DNA of 64,000 bases from an uncultured Flavobacteriales bacterium (lineage in GTDB: Bacteria > Bacteroidota > Bacteroidia > Flavobacteriales > Crocinitomicaceae): positions 256,254 through 320,253 of the forward strand of contig CAMLFH010000002.1 of NCBI GenBank assembly GCA_946479285.1, read 5' to 3'. The position numbers were made by a program, and so were the translations under genes. This document shows positions 52,734 to 60,779 of the stretch, piece after piece. Within the stretch, counting starts at the first letter, position 1. Each line of letters opens with the position of its first letter. Under the pieces are notes generated by a model. That model worked only from the letters and a program-made list of their open reading frames with translations. It was not told where the DNA came from and did not search any database.

Positions 52734-53189
52734 ATGATAACAGAAATTCCCCAATCCACTCCTGACTGCGAAATCGTCACTTCGCGCATTGTGAATGCCT
52801 CCAGAGAACTGGCTTTTCGCGCATGGGCTGATCCAGAGCATTTGAAAACCTGGTGGGGACCTGAAGGTTTCACAAATACTTTCCATGAATTTGATTTTCA
52901 GCCTGGCGGGAAATGGGAATTTACCATGCACGGACCGGAAAAGGGAAATTATCAAAACAGTTGTGAATTCATTCAGATCACAGAACCTGAATTGATCTAT
53001 TGGAAACGTTACTCTCAGCCCTTATTCCGCGTATTGGTCACTTTCGAAGACGTTTCTGACAATAAAACATCGATCATTTTCAAACAGATCTTTGATACCG
53101 CAGAAGAGTGTGAAAAGATCAAAAAACACGTGGTCGATAAGAATGAAGAAGTTTTCGACCGACTGGAGAAAGAATTAATGACGATGTAA
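52734..53189 (+). CDS. SRPBCC/AHSA1-family protein
   Basis: A 151-aa START/SRPBCC-fold protein with the AHSA1 pattern: IVNASRELAFRAWADPEHLKTWWGPEGFTNTFHEFDFQPGGKWEFTMHGPEG-like segment (parts at about 19-63), then LITWKR-like YWKRYSQP and VTFEDVSDNKTSIIFKQIFD. The fold holds hydrophobic ligands; many Bacteroidota copies are linked to ArsR regulators or act as stress proteins. No ArsR gene is adjacent. Ligand unknown. Confidence 0.88.
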   Translation: MITEIPQSTPDCEIVTSRIVNASRELAFRAWADPEHLKTWWGPEGFTNTFHEFDFQPGGKWEFTMHGPEKGNYQNSCEFIQITEPELIYWKRYSQPLFRVLVTFEDVSDNKTSIIFKQIFDTAEECEKIKKHVVDKNEEVFDRLEKELMTM

Positions 53190-53215
53190 AGAAGTTTTTA
53201 ATTCAAGTTCTTAGA

Positions 53216-53842
53216 ATGAAAAGGATCATTTACTTCTTACTTTTAGTATTCATTGCCTGTTCTTCTCTCACAGGCTGTAAACAAGTTTTTCTGGGACTTT
53301 ACGGGATGAAAATGCCGAAGGAAATGAACGAAAAGCGAATCCTGAAGTACGCCAAAAAATACCATATTCCGAAAGAAGACTGTTACCAGGTTGATTCTGC
53401 TTTCGTGGATTATCTGCATTCACTGGATACTTCTAAATTCAAAGCTCAAATTAAAAATCATTATCAACCACTCCAGGCCCTTTATTACAATCAGAACGGA
53501 ATGCTGGAATCCTTTCAAATCAATTGTTATGCCGGGGGCTTTCCGAATCTGCTTTGGAACAGAAACCAACAATTTGAAACATTTCCTCCAAAACAACAAG
53601 CTCCCGTTGACAGTATTTTACCACTTCAGAAGCAATGGAGTTTCCTGGTCCCGCTTTCAACAACTATCAAAAGAAGTCCGCTTGAAACAGACTATTTTGT
53701 CATTGTTTATTGGAGTCGGTTTATGGGAAGACAATCCAAAAGACTCTTGCGCTATGTTCGGGAAAATGCAAAACTATCTTCGGGTCAACACGTAAAGATT
53801 ATTTACGTCAATAACGACAACCAATTTTTGAAAGACTTTTAA
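53216..53842 (+). CDS. Hypothetical lipoprotein
   Basis: A 208-aa protein with a hydrophobic start and a lipobox-like end at Cys21 (SSLTGC; first possible Cys15). The mature part has helix-rich and beta-rich sections: LKYAKKYHIPKEDC near the start and DYFVIVYWSRFMGRQSKRLLRYVRENA near the end, the latter somewhat like a thioredoxin-fold strand and helix without CxxC. No family recognised. It lies 26 nt after the SRPBCC gene on the same strand. Confidence 0.65.
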   Translation: MKRIIYFLLLVFIACSSLTGCKQVFLGLYGMKMPKEMNEKRILKYAKKYHIPKEDCYQVDSAFVDYLHSLDTSKFKAQIKNHYQPLQALYYNQNGMLESFQINCYAGGFPNLLWNRNQQFETFPPKQQAPVDSILPLQKQWSFLVPLSTTIKRSPLETDYFVIVYWSRFMGRQSKRLLRYVRENAKLSSGQHVKIIYVNNDNQFLKDF

Positions 53843-53907
53843 ATCATTCTTTTCAACTTCGCGGTAAATTCTCTTAGCAAATTTGAGGATAATGCTTTTC
53901 TTTGAGT

Positions 53908-54447
53908 ATGAATAAAGCGCAGGAGTTTTTAACGGAATTCAAAACACATCGGGATTTTAAGTCCGGAACTGCGCTTTTGGCAAATAACGAAGAACTCCGC
54001 AATGCTATTTTCCGGGAAATCGAAAGTGAAGAATATCCTTTCCCGGAATACGCTTCCTGGATAGCCGTTCATTTCTTTGAAAAACATCCGGAACTGATGA
54101 CAAAGGAGCAATTCGATTCCATGGTTTCAGTCTTGATAAACACACGTAATCACTCGGTACAGCGCAACCTGTCAAACGCTTTGGTTTATGCGCCTTTCAA
54201 CTGTTCTGAAAATGGAGAATTACTGGATTTATTGATTGATTTTCTCCATCAATCGGAAGCACTCCCAGCATTGAAACACCATGCATTGCGCATGATCGAA
54301 AAACATTTCCTGCCCGCCTACCCGGAATTGATGCGGGAATTAAGAACTTTATTTGAAGTGCTTTCCAATCATCCCAAATCGTCTATGCAGGCAATGGCCC
54401 GAAACTTTAATAAGAAATACCGCAAACATCCGTATTATGAGCAATAA
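53908..54447 (+). CDS. Helical HEAT-repeat-like protein
   Basis: A 179-aa soluble, all-helical protein. Paired helices with PELMTKEQFDSMVSVLI, NSVQRNLSNALVYAPF-like and LPALKHHALRMIEKHFLPAYPELMREL suggest HEAT-type or armadillo-type repeats, a binding scaffold. Start at ATG 53908; the TTG 6 nt upstream would only add two residues. The following S9 peptidase gene begins inside its last codons (11-nt overlap), so the two are coexpressed. Confidence 0.65.
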   Translation: MNKAQEFLTEFKTHRDFKSGTALLANNEELRNAIFREIESEEYPFPEYASWIAVHFFEKHPELMTKEQFDSMVSVLINTRNHSVQRNLSNALVYAPFNCSENGELLDLLIDFLHQSEALPALKHHALRMIEKHFLPAYPELMRELRTLFEVLSNHPKSSMQAMARNFNKKYRKHPYYEQ

Positions 54448-56767
54448 ACTAATCTTCACTATTCTGTCAATAATCTGCTTCAATGCAAATTCATTTTCCC
54501 AAACCATTCAATTGGAAGAGATTATGAAGGGAGAAGAATTTGTAGGATTCTCTCCGCAAAACATCCGCTGGGCAATGAATAATGAATCTGTGCTTTTCGA
54601 TTGGAACCCAAACGGAGAATTGGGTAGAAGTTTGTATGCCTGGCAATTGAAGCAAAAGCAAGTCACTAAAGTTCCGATCGTTGACAATCAACTATTTTGG
54701 ACTCCGACTTTAAATGATCATGTGCAAATAATTGATAATCATTATTTTAATGATGAAGGAAATTTAGCTCGTTACAACTCAAAATTGAAGCAAAAAACCA
54801 CCCTCTATTCCGCTAGAGAATCCATCGGGGCAGTTTTCCGGAACGGAGGTTCATCACTTATCTATTTTACGGTTGGAAATGACGTATTCAGCTATAATGA
54901 AACAAACGGAAGCATCATTCAAATCACCAATTTTGTGCAGGGAAACAAACTAGTGGAAAAAGCCGATACGAGCTTCCTTTATCAGCAGCAGCACGAATTA
55001 TTCTCCTACATCCAATTGCAGGACCAAAAGAAGGCCTGGTATGAAAAACAACCCCAGCGAAAAATTCCGGTTGGGATTTATTACTCGAAAAACGAATACG
55101 TGAGCAGGATCAATGTAAGCGCTGATAACCGATACGTTTCTTTTGTACTCGTGATGGATTCTGAAGAACCCACTACGAATTATCAAAGCTTCATTACCAG
55201 CGACGGTTTTACGCAACAGAGACAGGCACGGTCAAAGGTAAACGACAAAGAACCCAATACCCGGATGGGAATTTTCGATATCCAAAAAGACACCGTTTAT
55301 TTCGTCGACGCTTCTTCACTGAAAGATATCCGTAAAAAACCTGCTTACATGGCTGAATATGGAAACGGCGGTTCGTATCCCAACGACCGTGAGATTTGTT
55401 TTCACCAGGCAGTCATGAATCCGAATGGGATGAATGCCTTAGTGGATATCCGCTCCTATGACAACAAAGACCGCTGGATTTGTTTGGTAGACTTAGCAAG
55501 CGCTAAACTCACCGAATTGGATCATCAGCATGATGAAGCCTGGATTGGTGGTCCCGGAATTTCAGAATGGAATGAGGAAGACGGAACACTTTTCTGGCTA
55601 AATGCAACAGATTTTGTTTTCCAAAGTGAAGAAAGCGGCTATTCACATTTGTATGCCATGAAGTTCAATACAAAAACAAAGAAAGCTCTCACAAGCGGAA
55701 AATGGGAAGTTCGTGAACCTTTCCTTTCTCATGACAAAAAAACCATCTATTTCATTGGTAATAAAATCCATCCGGGAGTTCGCAACGGCTACAAACTGGA
55801 TGTAGCTTCCGGGAAAATAACCCCGCTTTTCGAAGGAAATTTTGGAATTGAATGGAGCTTATCTCCGGACGAAAAAACCTGGGCTATTCGTTATTCAACT
55901 ACCACACAACCGTGGGAATTATGCATCGTACAGAACACTGTCGGACAAAAACTTGTTCCTGTAACGAAGAGTACGCTTCCGGGCTTTGAAAAACTGAGCC
56001 TTCAAACTCCGGAAATCATTCAAATTCCTTCGTCCGACGGTAAACAGATTTATTCCCGCAAATACACACCGGGAAAACCAAACGGAGCAGCCGTATTATT
56101 CGTCCACGGAGCAGGTTATTTGCAAAACGCCCATTATTATTGGAGCTACTATCAGCGTGAAATGCTCTTCCATCAATTGCTGATTGAAAAAGGCTATACC
56201 GTTCTCGACCTGGATTACCGCGCAAGTGAAGGTTACGGAAGAGATTGGCGGACGGACATTTACCGCGACATGGGAAATCGTGACCTGAATGATTACATAG
56301 ATGCAAAAAACTATTTGGTAAAGAACCATTCGATTGACTCCAATAAAGTAGGGATTTATGGTGGAAGTTATGGCGGCTTCATCACATTAATGGCATTATT
56401 GAAAACTCCGAATACCTTCAATTGTGGAGCTGCACTACGTTCTGTAACCGATTGGGCACATTACAATCACGAATACACCAGCAACATTTTAAATTATCCT
56501 TCCACAGATCCCATTGCTTACAAAAGAAGCAGCCCGATCTATTTTGCACAAAATCTGAACAAACCTTTGCTGATGCTCCACGGAATGGTAGATGACAATG
56601 TGCAGTTCCAGGACATTGTGCGTTTAAACCAGCGTTTTATTGAATTAGGGAAAACAAATTTCCAACTGAGTATCTTTCCTACTGAAGCACACGGATTTAC
56701 TTTTACGCCGGCTTGGATAGATGAGTATCGACGTATTTTGGAGTTGTTTGAAAGCAATCTGAAGTAG
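54437..56767 (+). CDS. S9-family prolyl oligopeptidase/DPP IV-like peptidase
   Basis: A 776-aa peptidase with a signal peptide (about 1-21, NANSFSQ), an N-terminal beta-propeller (about 40-480) and an alpha/beta hydrolase catalytic domain. The triad is Ser644 in GIYGGSYGGF, Asp in GMVDDNVQ (about 719-720) and His752 in TEAHGFTF. The oxyanion and HGAG (about 555) regions are present. Start at ATG 54437 because it opens the signal; the upstream in-frame start would lie within the preceding gene. It should cleave peptides after proline in the periplasm or at the surface. Confidence 0.93.
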   Translation: MSNKLIFTILSIICFNANSFSQTIQLEEIMKGEEFVGFSPQNIRWAMNNESVLFDWNPNGELGRSLYAWQLKQKQVTKVPIVDNQLFWTPTLNDHVQIIDNHYFNDEGNLARYNSKLKQKTTLYSARESIGAVFRNGGSSLIYFTVGNDVFSYNETNGSIIQITNFVQGNKLVEKADTSFLYQQQHELFSYIQLQDQKKAWYEKQPQRKIPVGIYYSKNEYVSRINVSADNRYVSFVLVMDSEEPTTNYQSFITSDGFTQQRQARSKVNDKEPNTRMGIFDIQKDTVYFVDASSLKDIRKKPAYMAEYGNGGSYPNDREICFHQAVMNPNGMNALVDIRSYDNKDRWICLVDLASAKLTELDHQHDEAWIGGPGISEWNEEDGTLFWLNATDFVFQSEESGYSHLYAMKFNTKTKKALTSGKWEVREPFLSHDKKTIYFIGNKIHPGVRNGYKLDVASGKITPLFEGNFGIEWSLSPDEKTWAIRYSTTTQPWELCIVQNTVGQKLVPVTKSTLPGFEKLSLQTPEIIQIPSSDGKQIYSRKYTPGKPNGAAVLFVHGAGYLQNAHYYWSYYQREMLFHQLLIEKGYTVLDLDYRASEGYGRDWRTDIYRDMGNRDLNDYIDAKNYLVKNHSIDSNKVGIYGGSYGGFITLMALLKTPNTFNCGAALRSVTDWAHYNHEYTSNILNYPSTDPIAYKRSSPIYFAQNLNKPLLMLHGMVDDNVQFQDIVRLNQRFIELGKTNFQLSIFPTEAHGFTFTPAWIDEYRRILELFESNLK

Positions 56768-56776
56768 TTTTAATCA

Positions 56777-56802
56777 TTGAACTTTTGAACATTTTGAACT
56801 TA
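56777..56802. repeat. 9-nt words (TTGAACTTT type) before a start codon
   Basis: Three units starting at 56777 (TTGAACTT, TTGAACATT, TTGAACTTA) lie between the S9 stop and the GNAT ATG at 56804. Confidence 0.55.
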
Positions 56803-56803
56803 C

Positions 56804-57241
56804 ATGGAAATACGTGAACTGAAAACCCTCGAAGAAATGCTACCTCATCTTGCCGTTCTTCAGGAATTGTATCCAAAATTGGATGCTGAAAGTTATCAAA
56901 GCATGCTTCAGGATATGATCCCGCACAACTATGCGCAAATCGGAGTTTTTAATGCAGATAAATGCATTGCCATCAGCGGTTATTGGCTGGGAACAAAATT
57001 GTGGTGCGGACCTTACCTGGAACTGGACAATGTGATCGTTTCTGAAAAAGCAAGAGGAACCGGGGCCGGAAAACTGATCCAGCAATACCTGGAAGAAAAA
57101 GCAAAGGAACTCAATTGCAGCATCATGGTGTTAGACGCTTATTCCAACAACTTCAAAGCTCACCGGTTTTATTACAACCAGGGCTATGCCCCAAGAGGAT
57201 TTCATTTTATCAAGATCCTGGAAGAAGAAGGACTGACTTAA
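56804..57241 (+). CDS. GNAT-family N-acetyltransferase
   Basis: A 145-aa GNAT-fold protein. Motif A, the acetyl-CoA site, is LDNVIVSEKARGTGAGKLI (about 69-87; R/Q-x-x-G-x-G/A as RGTGAG), and motif B includes VLDAYSNNFKAHRFYYNQGYAPRGFHF. The acceptor is unknown. It starts 2 nt after the intergenic words and its stop overlaps an inverted repeat with the convergent kinase gene. Confidence 0.92.
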   Translation: MEIRELKTLEEMLPHLAVLQELYPKLDAESYQSMLQDMIPHNYAQIGVFNADKCIAISGYWLGTKLWCGPYLELDNVIVSEKARGTGAGKLIQQYLEEKAKELNCSIMVLDAYSNNFKAHRFYYNQGYAPRGFHFIKILEEEGLT

Positions 57242-57308
57242 ACCACATAGTACACATAGAACACATAGAAAAGAAAAGACCTCGTGTGCCTCGTGTTCCT
57301 AGTGGTTA
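57239..57308. repeat. 9-nt words as inverted arms between convergent stops
   Basis: Left arm has three 9-nt units after AACCAC (ACCACATAG, TACACATAG, AACACATAG) and the right arm reads, on the complement, as ACCACTAGG, AACACGAGG, CACACGAGG. The outermost AACCAC...GTGGTT pair includes both genes' stop codons. Expected to fold as a terminator for both genes. Confidence 0.7.
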
Positions 57309-60300
57309 AATTGATTCGATGCGTTTCATTTCGTCCCGGATCGTTTTTCCACAGCTTTGGATCTGGTCCACAATTTTGGAAACCAATGCTTTCATTTCGT
57401 CTTTCGTTAGCTGCGTATCTTTTTCCAGCTTCAACAAAAGATCGGCAGTAATATTCATTCCGAATAAACGGGCAGGACTTAAAATCTGGTGAGCCTGTTT
57501 CCGCAGCTCCACCCAGTCTTCGTCTTCAAAATAGTGAATCAGATCTATGGAATATTGCGGCATCATTTCTAAATACGCTCCATACATTTCCAGTAAGTAC
57601 TCATTACTTCCTTCAGCGCGTTCTTCCAAAAGAGACAAATCCAGCAAATTTGGTTCGGGTTCTTCTTCCGCTTGTTTCGAATCTGAGAATAAAACATTGT
57701 TTTGATACCCCCATTTCACCAAAAGCTGGTAGAGTTTTTCCGGGTTAAAGGGCTTCGAAATATAATCGTTCATTCCAGCTTCGATGAACTTATTCTGATC
57801 GCCAACCATGGCCGAGGCTGTAATGGCAATAATCGGAATAGAACAAGTTGGTTCCGGGAATTTTGAACGAATAAAGCGTGTAGCTTCCATTCCATCCATC
57901 CGCGGCATGTAGTAATCCATCAGAATCACATCAAACTGCCGGTCTTTTAATTCGGTTATTGCATCAATGGCATTATTAACAGCCAATACGTTTACGTTCC
58001 ATTTATTCAGGTCGTACAATATCACCCGTTGATTAATTGTATTGTCTTCCACCAGAAGAACCCGCAAACCATCCAGGTTTTTCACCAAAACAATGTCTTC
58101 TTTAATCTCTTTGGTTTCGACGTGTTTATTGTGAAGCTCAAAATCCAGTTCAAACGAAAGTGTGGTTCCCTGGCCTTCTTTACTTAAAAGAGTGATCTCG
58201 CCGCCCATTGCTTCCACTAATGATTTTGCAATTCCCAGTCCTAATCCGGTTCCTGAAGCTGTTCGGGTACGGTGATCTTCGAGCTGCGTAAAATTCTCAA
58301 AGACAAAATCCTGCTTCTGGAAGGGAATTCCGATCCCGGTATCTTTCACTTCGAAACGAATGCGCTCGATCCCATTCTTTCTGGAAATGGCGTCGACTTT
58401 TAGCGTCACACTTCCGTGAATGGTGAACTTAATGGCATTTCCAACAATATTGAGGAGAATTTGGTTCAGACGCACCGGATCCCCAATCACATAATCCGGT
58501 AATTGATCATCAAAATCCAGGTGAAGGTCCAATCCTTTTTCTTCCACCCGGTAAGTAATGGAATTGACAAAAGTTGCTAAGAAATCTTTCAGGGAAAAAC
58601 GAACATATTCAAAAGACATTTTCCCTGCGCGAATCTTGGAAACATCCAGTAAATCATTGACAACATGTAAAAGTCCGTTTGCAGAAATGCCCAGCGTATT
58701 GACTATTTCCTGCTGACTTTTGGAGAGTTTTTCATCGTCCAGTTGTCGGGTAAGTCCAATGATCCCGTTCATCGGTGTACGGATCTCATGGCTGACGTTT
58801 GCCAGGAACAACTCCTGGGTTTTCAAAGCATTTTCTGCTTTTCGCTTTTCACGGATTGCCAATTCTCTCGCCTCCAGCAAGTCCGTAATATCTGTGTCTA
58901 CATAAACCAGGTATTTCAATTCTTCCTGTTCATCAAAAACCGGGGTCAGCGAAGTTTGAATGTATTTCTGTTCCTGATTCTTCAATTCTTTGAAAGCCTG
59001 AAAAACCACCGATTCTTTCGTGTCGATTGCATTTTCAATAAACGCAGAAATTTCGGCTCTTGTCAAACCGCTTATTTCGTAGATACTGTTTCCTTTTTTC
59101 TCAAAAAACTCCTCCGATGAATTCCATCCGTAAAGCGTCACAAAACCTTCGTTTACCCAGGAAATAATTCCCTGCGGGTTTGTGATGGTGATCCCGTTAT
59201 TCGTATTACTGGCCACAATGGATAAGCGCTCGAGCTGTTTGTTCTTGGAAAGAATCACCTCGTTGGAAGAAACACGGTCTTTGTAGCGCACATAGATAAA
59301 AATTAATAAAGCTGCCAAAAGTGCAATACTTCCGATCAACAGGTTCAGGATGATTACCTGGTTCTCATTGTTGTCATTTTGGAGTCGTTTGTTCTTGTTG
59401 AGAATAGCGATTTCCTCATTCTTCTTATTCAAATCATACAAAAACTGAAGCCTCACCAGTTCCTTGGCATTTTCTTCGTCACTGTATTCTTCCAGCATCT
59501 TATTGAACATGATCCGGTAATCATACGCAGCTTTGTAATTTCCTCTGAGATTTTCCAGTTTGGAATAATACTCGTAATAATCTTTGTATTCAGCCAGGAA
59601 CTGGAATTGTTCGATATACTTTTTGTAGTCTTTCAAAAGCGATTCTGCTTCCTCCAACCTGTTACTGTTTAAATAGGATTTGATCAGAAGTTTACAGTTG
59701 CTGTAAATGAACTCGGGCATTTTTTTACGCACATAAATAGTTCTTGAAAAATCAAGGTACTTCTTCAAGCTGTCAACTTGTTCTTCCAGTCCATAGGCTT
59801 CGCCATAATTCGAATAACCCACTGCATAACTCACTGTATCTTTCATGGCCAGCGAACTTTCAATACACTTTAAAGCATATTTTCGGCTGGTCACCAAATC
59901 GTTCTTTTTCTTACGGACCTGGTAATAGATCAGGTATAAATTCGACAGGTTATTGTTGGATGAAAGGATGAAATGATCAAACTTCTTGGTATTCGCTTCA
60001 AATAAAGTGGATTTGTAAACCAGTTCAGCCTGATCCAGGTACCAGACATTCTTTTTTTCCTGTCCATAATCCGTTAAACAATGTCCTACATAACTTTTGC
60101 AGGTAAAATATTGTTCCAGATTTTTAACAAGTTTGAATTCACTCATTGCCTTTTCGAAATGATTCCGCGCTTTTAAAAACACGTGCAGATTCTTAAAAAT
60201 CTGACCAATCGTTTTTTCCATTTCCCCGATTCGCTGATGGTCTTGCATTTGTTCGGCAACAGCAAGTGACTGGTAAGCATAATCCATGGCGGACTTTAAA

Positions 60301-60599
60301 TTACCTGTTCGGGAATGATAAAGACTTAAACGGGAGAGTACTTCATACTTCAGGTATTTTTTTCCGCCTGCTTCCCGAAGTTGATTTGCTTTTGTTAAAA
60401 TAACGATGCTCTCATGCACGTCCGAACCCTCCATTTCACGTGCGCGATCCAGCATCTTAGCTATTGACAATCCTTTATTCGCAATGGAATCAGCGAACAC
60501 CACAGCGCTATTCAGGAGAACAAGTAATACAAGTAATCCGGGTTTAAGATTTTCCAAAAGGAACTTTCCAGGTTTAAAACCCATAAGTTTGAATAACAA
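57306..60599 (-). CDS. Hybrid histidine kinase with TPR, PAS, receiver and Hpt
   Basis: A 1097-aa sensor with a signal-anchor (about 18-38), an N-terminal TPR region (about 60-400), one transmembrane helix (about 416-438), a PAS domain (about 455-575), the phosphoacceptor helix VSHEIRTPMNG with His604, HATPase (about 715-830: N box LLNIVGNAIKF, GTGLGLGIAKSL), a receiver (about 853-970, DVILMDYYMPRMDG with Asp895) and a C-terminal Hpt region with His1037 in RKQAHQILSPARLFG. Phosphate can thus pass His-Asp-His to an unseen regulator. The TPR-plus-Hpt design with no adjoining response regulator is notable. Ligand unknown. Confidence 0.93.
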   Translation of the reverse strand: MLFKLMGFKPGKFLLENLKPGLLVLLVLLNSAVVFADSIANKGLSIAKMLDRAREMEGSDVHESIVILTKANQLREAGGKKYLKYEVLSRLSLYHSRTGNLKSAMDYAYQSLAVAEQMQDHQRIGEMEKTIGQIFKNLHVFLKARNHFEKAMSEFKLVKNLEQYFTCKSYVGHCLTDYGQEKKNVWYLDQAELVYKSTLFEANTKKFDHFILSSNNNLSNLYLIYYQVRKKKNDLVTSRKYALKCIESSLAMKDTVSYAVGYSNYGEAYGLEEQVDSLKKYLDFSRTIYVRKKMPEFIYSNCKLLIKSYLNSNRLEEAESLLKDYKKYIEQFQFLAEYKDYYEYYSKLENLRGNYKAAYDYRIMFNKMLEEYSDEENAKELVRLQFLYDLNKKNEEIAILNKNKRLQNDNNENQVIILNLLIGSIALLAALLIFIYVRYKDRVSSNEVILSKNKQLERLSIVASNTNNGITITNPQGIISWVNEGFVTLYGWNSSEEFFEKKGNSIYEISGLTRAEISAFIENAIDTKESVVFQAFKELKNQEQKYIQTSLTPVFDEQEELKYLVYVDTDITDLLEARELAIREKRKAENALKTQELFLANVSHEIRTPMNGIIGLTRQLDDEKLSKSQQEIVNTLGISANGLLHVVNDLLDVSKIRAGKMSFEYVRFSLKDFLATFVNSITYRVEEKGLDLHLDFDDQLPDYVIGDPVRLNQILLNIVGNAIKFTIHGSVTLKVDAISRKNGIERIRFEVKDTGIGIPFQKQDFVFENFTQLEDHRTRTASGTGLGLGIAKSLVEAMGGEITLLSKEGQGTTLSFELDFELHNKHVETKEIKEDIVLVKNLDGLRVLLVEDNTINQRVILYDLNKWNVNVLAVNNAIDAITELKDRQFDVILMDYYMPRMDGMEATRFIRSKFPEPTCSIPIIAITASAMVGDQNKFIEAGMNDYISKPFNPEKLYQLLVKWGYQNNVLFSDSKQAEEEPEPNLLDLSLLEERAEGSNEYLLEMYGAYLEMMPQYSIDLIHYFEDEDWVELRKQAHQILSPARLFGMNITADLLLKLEKDTQLTKDEMKALVSKIVDQIQSCGKTIRDEMKRIESI

Positions 60600-60779
60600 C
60601 CGTTTAACGTGAAAATAGGGATTATTTCTTACCTGTCATTTAAATCAGCACTGAAAAAGGTCGGAAATGAACAGATTGTGCCCTACACTAAATGAATCAG
60701 CTATCTGGCTACTTGTTTTAAGTTCAACGAATTATTTATGATAAGTATTCCGTAAATTCGGAGGCAATAAAACTTTACT

